Assembly (NCBI RefSeq): GCF_900185015.1
Contig: NZ_FXYD01000002.1
Location: 124,001-188,000 of the forward strand
Origin: Octadecabacter ascidiaceicola
GTDB lineage: Bacteria; Pseudomonadota; Alphaproteobacteria; Rhodobacterales; Rhodobacteraceae
Length of the DNA: 64,000 bases
Reading direction: 5' to 3'
Numbering within the stretch: position 1 is the first letter of the stretch; each line of letters opens with the position of its first letter. Below the pieces are notes generated by a model. It did not search any database. It had not been told where the DNA came from and saw nothing but the letters and a program-made list of their open reading frames with translations. Shown here piece by piece: positions 56,373-64,000 of this stretch. Made by a program: the position numbers and the translations under genes.

Positions 56373-58616
56373 ATGCCACAAGGTTTTGAGACTGAAAGCC
56401 GCAAGCTGCTCGTGCGTCTGCGTGACGTCATGGCCAGCGGTGAAGCTGGCCAAGCACGTTTGGACGAAATCGTGCGCCTTATTGCATCCTCGATGAACGC
56501 AGAGGTGTGTTCTATATACCTTTTCCGCGACGCGGAGACGTTGGAGTTATGCGCGACCGAAGGCTTGCAACAGGAAGCTGTTCACCAGACGCGGATGCGT
56601 TTGGGTGAGGGGCTGGTCGGGCGTGTCGCCAAGTCGCGCCAAGTTGTGAACACTGCCGATGCGCCATCCGAGCGCGGATTCCGGTACATGCCGGAAACAG
56701 GCGAAGAACGATATTCCAGTTTTTGCGGTATTCCGGTGCAGCGCGTGGGCGAAACTATGGGTGTTCTCGTCGTCCAAAGCCGCGATTCCCGCCAATACAC
56801 TGCCGATGAAGTCTACGCGTTAGAAGTCGTGGCAATGGTGCTGGCCGAGATGAACGAGCTTGGTGCCTTTACCGGTGAGGGTGCCGCAATGCGTGCGCGC
56901 CATCAAGAACCGATTATGTTCAAAGGGTTGGTCGGCCAAGAAGGTGTCGCAGGTGGGAATGTCTATCTGCACGAACCGCGCGTGGTGGTAACGAACGTTG
57001 TTGCAGATGATCCGGAAGTTGAACTGACGCGCCTGCGTGAAGCGGTCGATTCGCTGCGCATTTCCGTCGATGAGATGCTGACGCAGACGGCGACGGTGAA
57101 TAACGATCAGAAACAAGTGCTTGAAGCCTACCGCATGTTCGCCAATTCGCGCGGTTGGATGAAGCGGATGGAAGCCGATATTGGTCAGGGGCTTTCTGCC
57201 GAAGCCGCTGTTGAGAAAGAGCAATCCCTCGCGCGTACCCGAATGCAAACCGCTGACAGTTACTTGCGTGATCGTCTTCACGACCTTGACGATCTGTCCA
57301 ACAGGTTGCTGCGCATTTTGACGGGTCAAGGTGGGCATGCCACTGGTGCGGATATGCCGGAGAACCCCGTTCTTGTGGCCCGTAATATCGGCCCGGGTGA
57401 ACTGCTGGAATATGGTAAGAAAATCAAAGGTATCGTGCTAGAGGAAGGGTCCGTCGGGAGCCACGCTGCAATCGTTGCGCGGGCCTGGGCAATCCCTTTG
57501 GTGATCCGCGCAGCGGGCATTACGGCGCAGGCATTGAACGGCGATCAGATACTGGTGGACGGTGAACAAGGCATCGTGCATTTGCGCCCCGATGACACGG
57601 TCAAAGCCGCCTTTAACGACAAAATGGCGATGCAAACGGCCGCGCAAGAACGTTACGCCAGCATCCGCGATTTACCTGCGCAGACGCAGTGTGGGAAAGT
57701 GATTACCCTTAGCATGAACGCTGGGTTGATGGCCGATTTGCCATCACTTCCAAGTTCGGGGGCTGAAGGTGTCGGGCTATTTCGAACAGAGCTTCAGTTT
57801 TTGATTCGTAGTCAGATGCCGAAACGTGCTGAATTGTCAGCGCTTTATTCGCGGGTAATGGATGCTGCAAAGGGGCAGCGCGTGGCGTTTCGAACGCTCG
57901 ATATCGGGTCGGACAAAGTGTTGTCCTACATGAAGGCCAACGATGAGCCGAACCCCGCGATGGGGTGGCGCGCGATCCGTGTTGGTCTCGAAAAGCCGGG
58001 CGTTTTGCGGATGCAATTGCAGGCACTTATTCGCGCAGCAAACGGGCGGCCATTGACGGTGATGTTCCCGTTTGTCGCCCAACTTGAAGAATACCGTATG
58101 GCGCGCGCTGAGTTTGACAAGGCAATGGAACGGGAACGTATTCTCGGGCATCCATTGCCATCCGCAGTTGAAATAGGGGCGATGCTGGAAACACCAAGCC
58201 TCGCGTTTGCGCCGGATGTGTTTTTCCAAGAGGTCGATTTTATTTCGATCGGCGGCAATGATCTGAAACAATTTTTCTTTGCAGCAGACCGTGAAAACGA
58301 GCGCGTTCGTCGGCGCTATGACACCTTAAACGTCAGTTTCCTGACCTTTTTGGAACAGCTGATCGCACGTTGTAACGCACACAGCACACCAGCCAGTTTT
58401 TGTGGCGAAGACGCAGGTCGCCCTATTGAAGCGGTGGTTTTCGCAGCACTGGGGATGCGAAACCTGTCGATGCGTCCTGCCTCAATCGGGCCGGTTAAGC
58501 ACCTTTTACGGCGGTTGAATTTGGATGAGGTAAAGTCCGTCATCGACGCATCCCGTGCGCGTGGGGATCAATCTGTACGTGGTGCAGTAACGGACTATTT
58601 ACGCAAGCAGGTCTAA
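56373..58616 (+). CDS. ptsP: PtsP, GAF-containing enzyme I of the nitrogen PTS
   Basis: Phosphoenolpyruvate-protein phosphotransferase of 747 residues that starts the PTS-Ntr relay (PtsP to NPr to EIIA-Ntr). An N-terminal GAF domain (about 5-165) is followed by the swivelling domain, whose phospho-His is in GSVGSHAAIVAR near 364, and the PEP-binding barrel (about 420-735) with the catalytic Cys in SFCGEDAG near 676. It follows lysC and an acetyltransferase, a common order in alphaproteobacteria. Confidence 0.96.
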   Translation: MPQGFETESRKLLVRLRDVMASGEAGQARLDEIVRLIASSMNAEVCSIYLFRDAETLELCATEGLQQEAVHQTRMRLGEGLVGRVAKSRQVVNTADAPSERGFRYMPETGEERYSSFCGIPVQRVGETMGVLVVQSRDSRQYTADEVYALEVVAMVLAEMNELGAFTGEGAAMRARHQEPIMFKGLVGQEGVAGGNVYLHEPRVVVTNVVADDPEVELTRLREAVDSLRISVDEMLTQTATVNNDQKQVLEAYRMFANSRGWMKRMEADIGQGLSAEAAVEKEQSLARTRMQTADSYLRDRLHDLDDLSNRLLRILTGQGGHATGADMPENPVLVARNIGPGELLEYGKKIKGIVLEEGSVGSHAAIVARAWAIPLVIRAAGITAQALNGDQILVDGEQGIVHLRPDDTVKAAFNDKMAMQTAAQERYASIRDLPAQTQCGKVITLSMNAGLMADLPSLPSSGAEGVGLFRTELQFLIRSQMPKRAELSALYSRVMDAAKGQRVAFRTLDIGSDKVLSYMKANDEPNPAMGWRAIRVGLEKPGVLRMQLQALIRAANGRPLTVMFPFVAQLEEYRMARAEFDKAMERERILGHPLPSAVEIGAMLETPSLAFAPDVFFQEVDFISIGGNDLKQFFFAADRENERVRRRYDTLNVSFLTFLEQLIARCNAHSTPASFCGEDAGRPIEAVVFAALGMRNLSMRPASIGPVKHLLRRLNLDEVKSVIDASRARGDQSVRGAVTDYLRKQV

Positions 58617-58628
58617 CTTAACGGTGAT

Positions 58629-59438
58629 TTAAGCTTTGAAAAGCGGCGACTTCAGCTTAACGGCCTCTTGGGTGAACGCATCCGCAACTTGGTCTGCACC
58701 ATAGGTTCGCGCCAGTTTGCGAAGGCCGAAATGCACATGGGCGATTTCGGTGTAATAGGTGACGAACGTATAGTTGGTCCCAGCACCGGCAGCGGCCCCC
58801 AAGACTGGAACAGTCTGGGCCGCAAGTTTTTGGCCCAGCACAGCAGCAAACTGTGGCGCGACTTTGCTGATGAGCTTATTCACAGCCGCGCCGGATAGCC
58901 CGATGCGCGCCCCAACGAACGTTGTATCAACACCGTCGTCGTCATCACCGGGGCCACCTTTGCCGAATACTTGTAGGCACTGGGCGCGGGTCTCTACCGA
59001 GAGCGGGTCTTCCCCGTGTTTTGCGGCAATCCCTTGAACCGCGCGGAAGATCACCGTTGTCGCCAAAGGGAGTTCCACAAGGGCAGTTGGCAAGCCACCT
59101 AAGCCACCCAGCGCACCAGACACCGTGGCAAGCGCTTTATGGGCGCGGTCCGTGGCGACAAAGCGTCCGACACCGCCCTGGCTGCGTCCTGCGGCATCAT
59201 AACTGGCACGAAGGCCACGTGTGGCGGCCGCATCAAGACGCTTTCGGGTGCGTTCTGGCAGCAATTTCATGCCGTCCTCGACCTGCCCGCCAAGGAAGGA
59301 CACGACCTGCATCAATACGCCTGTGGCGTTGTCCTGACGGGCAGCAAGCGCTGCAATATGCGCGCGCGCGCCATCGTTTAGTTGGGCAGGGGGATCGTCA
59401 GGGTTGACGAGATGCATGGTCGTAGGTTCGGCTGTCAT
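58629..59438 (-). CDS. EcsC-family protein
   Basis: A protein of 269 residues of the EcsC family, known from the ecsABC locus of Bacillus but of unsettled function. The middle is hydrophobic, with alternating Ala/Gly segments (TVSGALGGLGGLPTALVELPLATTVIFRAV), suggesting membrane association. The best start is ATG 59438; a TTG lies three codons earlier. It is convergent with ptsP and downstream of a GNAT gene on the same strand. Confidence 0.8.
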   Translation of the reverse strand: MTAEPTTMHLVNPDDPPAQLNDGARAHIAALAARQDNATGVLMQVVSFLGGQVEDGMKLLPERTRKRLDAAATRGLRASYDAAGRSQGGVGRFVATDRAHKALATVSGALGGLGGLPTALVELPLATTVIFRAVQGIAAKHGEDPLSVETRAQCLQVFGKGGPGDDDDGVDTTFVGARIGLSGAAVNKLISKVAPQFAAVLGQKLAAQTVPVLGAAAGAGTNYTFVTYYTEIAHVHFGLRKLARTYGADQVADAFTQEAVKLKSPLFKA

Positions 59439-59468
59439 GTCTAACAAATGGGGTCTTATTGGTAGTTT

Positions 59469-59942
59469 TCAATCCAAACGCTTACGAACGCGCCCGCGAA
59501 CACCCGCCCAAGGGCCGTACCCCAGCACCCTTGCAGGGTTCGTTGGTGGCGGCATCACCACGCCATTCAGCCGCTTAAATCCAAAGCGTTCGTAATATGG
59601 CGCATCCCCCACAAGCAGAACACGCGGCCAACCAGCGGGCCCGGCGCGTTCCAGAACATCGCGGATCAAAAGCCCGCCGAGGCCTTCGCCTTGACGGGTG
59701 GGGTGCACGGCGACAGGGCCAAGCAACAAGGCACTATGGTCTTCAACGCGGATCGGCCAGCACCGGATCGCCCCGCCGATAATGCCATCGTCAGTCGCAA
59801 ACACGCGACAAAATTCGGGAACAGGGGACACGTCATCGCGCAAACGATAAGACGACAGGGCCTTTCGGCCCGGCGCGAACGTCAAGTCATAGAGACTTTC
59901 TACGCCCCACCAATCGTCAGCTGTTTCGTTCCGCAACTCCAT
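59469..59942 (-). CDS. GNAT acetyltransferase (YhbS-like)
   Basis: Acetyltransferase of 157 residues with the acetyl-CoA segment LLGPVAVHPTRQGEGLGGLLIRDVLERA near 78-105, then VLLVGDAPYYERFGFKRL, as in YhbS-type proteins. It is divergent to the flavin reductase, whose start is 77 bases away. Substrate unknown. Confidence 0.85.
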   Translation of the reverse strand: MELRNETADDWWGVESLYDLTFAPGRKALSSYRLRDDVSPVPEFCRVFATDDGIIGGAIRCWPIRVEDHSALLLGPVAVHPTRQGEGLGGLLIRDVLERAGPAGWPRVLLVGDAPYYERFGFKRLNGVVMPPPTNPARVLGYGPWAGVRGRVRKRLD

Positions 59943-60018
59943 AGGGTTAGATGAACCTGTGTTTTGCTTTCATTGCAAACAGGTTATGGCCGAAAATCAA
60001 TTGAACGAAGGATATCGC

Positions 60019-60621
60019 GTGTTTTACGAACCCAAAGACGGCCACGGGCTGCCACATAGCCCATTCAATGCGATCGTAACGCCGCGCCCGATTGGTTGGA
60101 TATCAAGTCGCGGGGCCGATGGGTCCGATAACCTTGCACCATATTCGTTCTTTAACGCAGTTGCCTATGAGCCACCTCAGGTCATGTTTTCGTCCACAAG
60201 CGCCAAGCCGGACCGTGGGGATACCAAAGACAGCGTCGCCAATATCCGTGAGACAGGTGTGTTTGCGGTCAATATCGTCGAATACGCCATGCGCGAGGCG
60301 ATGAATCAGACCAGTGGGGCATGGGGCCGTGAGGTTGATGAGTTCGTTGATGCTGGCATTGAAAAGGCCGCGTGCCGCACGATTGATTGTGCCTGTGTTG
60401 CGGGGCCCCCTGCGGTGCTTGAATGCCGCTTGACCCAAATCATCAAGATCGAAGGTGAAGCGAATTTCGCGGTGTTTGGGGAAGTTACGGGCGTGCAGAT
60501 GCGCGATGACTGTATTGTCGACGGGATGTTTGACGTTACCCGTTTCCAACCGCTCGCACGGGGTGGGTATCGCGATTATTCCGTTGTGCGGGACGTGTTC
60601 CAACTGAACCGCCCCGCATAA
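60019..60621 (+). CDS. Flavin reductase family protein (FMN-binding split barrel)
   Basis: An FMN-dependent protein of 200 residues of the DIM6/NTAB type. I chose the GTG at 60019 because GAAGGA lies six bases upstream and the protein then opens VFYEPKDGHGLPHSPFNAIVTPRPIGW, matching the family N-terminus; two earlier in-frame starts (59959, 59986) lack this. Segments PQVMFSS and ETGVFAVNIVE are typical. Partner oxygenase or role cannot be deduced. Confidence 0.87.
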   Translation: MFYEPKDGHGLPHSPFNAIVTPRPIGWISSRGADGSDNLAPYSFFNAVAYEPPQVMFSSTSAKPDRGDTKDSVANIRETGVFAVNIVEYAMREAMNQTSGAWGREVDEFVDAGIEKAACRTIDCACVAGPPAVLECRLTQIIKIEGEANFAVFGEVTGVQMRDDCIVDGMFDVTRFQPLARGGYRDYSVVRDVFQLNRPA

Positions 60622-60630
60622 CTTTTGCGT

Positions 60631-62244
60631 TTAGTGGCCGCCGATGATGCCCGTTTTGACGGAATAATCGACTGCGATTTCGTAGTCAGGGTCATCGTCA
60701 CTGTCGACGATCAAATGGCCCGCTTTTGACAGCAACGAATGGCAATCGTGGGTCAGGTGACGCAGTTGGATAGATTTGCCGTGCTCTTCGTACTTAGCCG
60801 CAACGTCTTCGATAGCCTGCAACGCGGAATGGTCCGCCACGCGCGACCCTGCGAAGTCGATAATCACTGATTTGGGGTCATCCTTCACGTCAAACAATTC
60901 AACGAAACCGTCCGAAGAGCCAAAGAACAGCGGGCCGTTGACCTTATAGATCTTTGCGCCGTCCTCTGTTGTTTCGGTTTCTGCGTGAATGCGGCGTGCG
61001 TTGGACCACGCATAGGCCAGCGCCGAGACGATAACCCCAACCACAACGGCAATCGCAAGGTTGGTCAGGACCGTGACAACAGTCACCAACACGATCACGA
61101 ATGCATCCATGCGCGGCACTTTCGTCATGATCTTAAAGCTGTTCCACGCGAAGGTGCCGATCACGACCATGAACATCACACCAACCAGCGCGGCGAGTGG
61201 GATTTTCTCGATCAGGCCAGAAGCAAACAGGATAAACGCCAGCAAGAACAGTGCAGCAACGGTGCCCGCGATACGCGTGCGGCCACCGGATTTCACGTTG
61301 ATCATGGATTGACCGATCATCGCACAGCCGCCCATACCACCAAAGAAACCAGTAACAGTGTTGGCAACGCCTTGTGCGATGCATTCTTGGCTCGCGCCAC
61401 CACGTTTGCCAACGATTTCACCAACAAGGTTCAGCGTCAGAAGACTTTCGATCAGGCCAATTGCAGCCAAGACAAGCGAGAACGGCAGAATTATCCACAG
61501 CGTTTCTAGCGTGAGCGGGACCATCGGGATATGGAAAGGTGGCAGGCTGCCCTCAATGCTGGCGAGGTCACCAACCAAAGGTACATCAAGCCCAAGACCG
61601 ATCACGATGATTGCAATGATACCAATGCCGGCAAGAGGGGCAGGGATCAGGTTCGTCACTTTTGGCCAAATCCAGATAATCGCCATCGTCAGTACTGTCA
61701 GTGCCAACATCAAGTATAGCTTCGTCCCTGTCAGCCAGTCACCATTCGGGATGCCGTGGCTACCCCCATGTGCGGTGCCCGGAACCTGGAACTGACCAAG
61801 TTGCGCAAGGAAAATAACGATCGCAAGGCCGTTCACAAAGCCCAGCATCACCGGATGCGGCACAAGGCGAATAAACTTCCCCCAATGCATAAAGCCCACG
61901 ACCAGTTGGATCAGGCCCATCAAAACGACCGCAGCGAAAAGATACTCAATGCCGTGCAATGCAACGAAGGCGACCATAACAACAGCCAGCGCACCTGTGG
62001 CCCCGGAAATCATTCCCGGACGGCCACCAATCAACGCGGTAATCAGGCCAACGATAAACGCCGCATAAAGGCCAACCAGCGGATCGACGCCCGCAACAAA
62101 GGCGAACGCCACGGCCTCGGGCACCAGCGCAAGCGCGACGGTCAAGCCTGACAGAATTTCGATCCGCAGACGATCCGGCGTCAGGTTTCGACCAGACGGT
62201 TTCAGATCGGCTTCTTCAAGACGGTTAACAAAGCTCGCAAGCAT
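60631..62244 (-). CDS. SulP-family anion transporter with STAS domain
   Basis: A 537-residue SLC26/SulP transporter. The start at 62244 (MLASFVNRLEEADL) fits the family; the longer frame reaches into the next gene. About twelve to fourteen membrane segments, with VPEAVAFAFVAGVDPLVGLYAAFI at the start of the transport domain, GFFGGMGGCAMIGQS in the middle, and a C-terminal cytoplasmic STAS domain (about 425-525) with VIIDFAGSRVADHSALQAIEDV. Substrate may be sulfate or bicarbonate and cannot be told from sequence. Confidence 0.93.
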   Translation of the reverse strand: MLASFVNRLEEADLKPSGRNLTPDRLRIEILSGLTVALALVPEAVAFAFVAGVDPLVGLYAAFIVGLITALIGGRPGMISGATGALAVVMVAFVALHGIEYLFAAVVLMGLIQLVVGFMHWGKFIRLVPHPVMLGFVNGLAIVIFLAQLGQFQVPGTAHGGSHGIPNGDWLTGTKLYLMLALTVLTMAIIWIWPKVTNLIPAPLAGIGIIAIIVIGLGLDVPLVGDLASIEGSLPPFHIPMVPLTLETLWIILPFSLVLAAIGLIESLLTLNLVGEIVGKRGGASQECIAQGVANTVTGFFGGMGGCAMIGQSMINVKSGGRTRIAGTVAALFLLAFILFASGLIEKIPLAALVGVMFMVVIGTFAWNSFKIMTKVPRMDAFVIVLVTVVTVLTNLAIAVVVGVIVSALAYAWSNARRIHAETETTEDGAKIYKVNGPLFFGSSDGFVELFDVKDDPKSVIIDFAGSRVADHSALQAIEDVAAKYEEHGKSIQLRHLTHDCHSLLSKAGHLIVDSDDDPDYEIAVDYSVKTGIIGGH

Positions 62245-62344
62245 GGATTGGCGCACAGGTTCACCTGAATAATTGGGGAGTGTTGCGCGCCGTGTAGCCC
62301 AAGGGGTTAGCGCTGTCACCCCCGCACAAGTGAGATGGCTTCGA

Positions 62345-63022
62345 TCATGCGTTTTCCTCGCCGTCCAACACGGTGAATTCAAAGACCCGCATTGCGTAGC
62401 CATTTCCTACACCATGAAGCAGGACAAGTTTTGGATTTGAAGGACCGCCACGGGCAGAGGGCCACAACCGCTCGCCTTGATTGTTTGCAACAGAAACCTG
62501 TTGGCGTCGCAAATAGGGGTCGAAGTAGTGGTCCAGATAGAGATCGAATATCTCGTTGTTTGGGTGTTCTGCATGCCAAGCCCAACGACGGTAAAACCGG
62601 CGACGGGTGCGCCTGTCCATTGCGCCGGATGATACCTTGTAAAGGGTATCCGGGACCGACATTTCAGCTTGGATCCAGAGCAGGCTTGCGCGGGGTAGCC
62701 CGCCATATGCCGCTGCTGCCCCGATTGTTGCGCAGGAAAGTACGACCGCAACGTATCCTGCGATCATTTTGCCAAAATGGGGCAGCTCGTGGGATTGATG
62801 CTCCCTCAGTGCCAAAGCAAAACCGCACACAGCAGTAACCATGGCTGACATGCGGCTCCAGAAAATCAGATGGTCAAGTTTACCTTCATGGACCATGACA
62901 TTGTCGACATCTATCAAGACAACCAAAGCGAGGGCTGCCATAGCACCAATCCACACCAGACAGAAACGGTGGAACCCAGACAGTGCTATTTTGCGAAGTT
63001 GGTCCTGTGTTTTGCTTGTCAT
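62345..63022 (-). CDS. Unrecognised membrane protein
   Basis: A 225-residue protein with about three membrane segments in its first 120 residues (WIGAMAALALVVLIDV and GYVAVVLSCATIGAAAAYGGL are clearest) and a soluble C-terminal half with many aromatic and charged residues. I recognise no family. Starts at 63022 (ATG) or 63031 (GTG) are both possible; neither has a strong ribosome site. It lies between SulP (same strand, 100 bases) and mtnP (divergent). Confidence 0.65.
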   Translation of the reverse strand: MTSKTQDQLRKIALSGFHRFCLVWIGAMAALALVVLIDVDNVMVHEGKLDHLIFWSRMSAMVTAVCGFALALREHQSHELPHFGKMIAGYVAVVLSCATIGAAAAYGGLPRASLLWIQAEMSVPDTLYKVSSGAMDRRTRRRFYRRWAWHAEHPNNEIFDLYLDHYFDPYLRRQQVSVANNQGERLWPSARGGPSNPKLVLLHGVGNGYAMRVFEFTVLDGEENA

Positions 63023-63078
63023 AGGTTGCACGCTCTGATTGTCTCATGTCGCGGCTATCTAGTATATGGGGCAAGCAT

Positions 63079-63945
63079 ATGACGAAATTGGGAATAATCG
63101 GCGGGTCTGGCTTGTATGACATTGATGGGCTGCAAGGCGCGGTTTGGGTGGATGTAGATAGCCCTTGGGGTGCGCCGTCTGATGCGATCCTTACGGGTGC
63201 TTTGGATGGCACAGAAATGGCATTCCTGCCGCGTCATGGGCGTGGGCATGTGCATTCGCCTAGCACCGTGCCCTATCGCGCCAACATTGATGCGCTCAAA
63301 CGGCTTGGCTGCACGGACGTGATTTCGGTATCCGCTTGTGGATCGTTCCGCGAAGATATGGCGCCGGGTGATTTTGTGATCGTCAGCGATTTCATTGACC
63401 GCACCTTCGCGCGTGAAAAGTCTTTCTTTGGAACGGGTTGCGTGGCGCACGTCAGCGTCGCCCATCCAGTTTGCGCGCGTCTTGGCGATGCCTGCGAGGC
63501 AGCCGGCAAGGCCGCGGGCGTGACAGTGCATCGCGGCGGCACCTATTTGGCAATGGAGGGGCCACAGTTTTCATCCCTTGCAGAAAGCAGGTTGTACCGC
63601 GATGTTTGGGGATGTGATGTGATCGGAATGACCAACATGCCCGAAGCGAAACTCGCCCGCGAAGCTGAGCTTTGTTATGCGTCCGTTGCGATGATAACCG
63701 ACTACGACAGCTGGCACCCTGATCACGGTAGCGTTGATATTTCTGACATTATCAAAACGTTAGGGGCTAACTCGGCGGCAGCCAAGGCAATGGTTGCGGG
63801 GCTTCCTGCGCTGCTTGGCGGCGTGCGCGAAGCCTGCCAACACGGCTGTGACCGAGCCTTGGAATATGCGATCATGACAGCACCAGAGGCACGTGATCCA
63901 GCACTTTTGGCAAAGCTTGATGCGGTTGCGGGGCGGGTTCTGTGA
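63079..63945 (+). CDS. mtnP: S-methyl-5'-thioadenosine phosphorylase
   Basis: Cleaves methylthioadenosine, a by-product of polyamine or homoserine-lactone synthesis, to adenine and methylthioribose-1-phosphate. 288 residues from ATG 63079; the eleven upstream codons are not family. Conserved phosphorylase motifs are GIIGGSGLYDI, RHGRGHVHSPSTVPYRANI, MEGPQFSSLAESRLYR and GMTNMPEAKLAREAEL. It overlaps the next gene by four bases. Confidence 0.95.
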   Translation: MTKLGIIGGSGLYDIDGLQGAVWVDVDSPWGAPSDAILTGALDGTEMAFLPRHGRGHVHSPSTVPYRANIDALKRLGCTDVISVSACGSFREDMAPGDFVIVSDFIDRTFAREKSFFGTGCVAHVSVAHPVCARLGDACEAAGKAAGVTVHRGGTYLAMEGPQFSSLAESRLYRDVWGCDVIGMTNMPEAKLAREAELCYASVAMITDYDSWHPDHGSVDISDIIKTLGANSAAAKAMVAGLPALLGGVREACQHGCDRALEYAIMTAPEARDPALLAKLDAVAGRVL

Positions 63946-64000
63946 TCCGTATTTTGGCGGCAACATTGTTCGCCACAACTGTCTCTGCACAGGAATACAT
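63942..64000 (+). CDS. Start of a secreted protein, cut by the right edge
   Basis: A GTG at 63942 overlaps the mtnP stop (GTGA) and opens a frame MIRILAATLFATTVSAQEY that looks like a signal peptide with an AQ cleavage site. Only about 19 codons are in the window, so no family can be assigned. Confidence 0.55.
   Translation, partial: MIRILAATLFATTVSAQEY

Overview
The window is a chromosomal segment of an alphaproteobacterium, most likely a Rhodobacteraceae (roseobacter-group) marine bacterium. The evidence is the gene order tolQRAB-pal-cpoB-tilS-ftsH, the ctaC-ctaB-ctaG-ctaE-SURF1 oxidase cluster, the lysC-GNAT-ptsP order, a BioR-controlled biotin locus, and a Tad pilus locus with Flp pilins. 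I saw no rRNA, tRNA, CRISPR, phage or insertion-sequence genes. Coding density is high and nearly every gene is a recognisable chromosomal type.

Layout. 1-1889: biotin locus on the minus strand (bioR, bioY, partial bioB) with three BioR-type operators. 2078-8782: ybgC and the Tol-Pal envelope system, including an extra secreted protein that copies the TolA C-terminal domain. 8773-12814: tilS, ftsH and a methyltransferase. 12904-16380: MOSC protein, then fhs and folD (one-carbon folate metabolism) behind a structured leader. 16445-17233: membrane-anchored LytTR protein. 17367-31593: the Tad (Flp) pilus locus on the minus strand, with three flp pilin genes, cpaB, the cpaC secretin, an OmpA-type lipoprotein, tadZ, tadA, tadB, tadC, two TPR lipoproteins, a prepilin peptidase and an AAA+ ATPase. 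It is interrupted by one plus-strand multi-pass membrane protein. 31945-37591: a lytic transglycosylase, a HAD-UbiA fusion, and a minus-strand operon of a putative flippase, DprE1-like and DprE2-like enzymes. Together these look like a decaprenylphosphoryl-D-arabinose (DPA) pathway. 37805-39141: scoAB. 39224-43857: topA, dprA and small genes. 43910-52432: tldD, the cta oxidase genes, SURF1, thrC and an M16 peptidase. 52432-64000: acetyltransferases, an FAD oxidoreductase, lysC, ptsP, an EcsC protein, a flavin reductase, a SulP transporter, mtnP and the start of a secreted protein.

The strongest lead for an undescribed system is that a DPA-type D-arabinofuranose donor pathway lies beside the Tad pilus genes, with an uncharacterised GT-C-like membrane protein inside the Tad locus. 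Arabinofuranosylation of type IVa pilins from a DPA-type donor is known in some Pseudomonas aeruginosa strains. Here the sequence suggests, but does not prove, that Flp pilins or another surface polymer are decorated in this way. Other leads are a family of four intergenic repeats (34 kb, 37 kb, 53 kb), a perfect FNR-type box between tldD and ctaC, an intrinsic terminator directly in front of SURF1, and a near-duplicate pair of flp genes whose differences are clustered.
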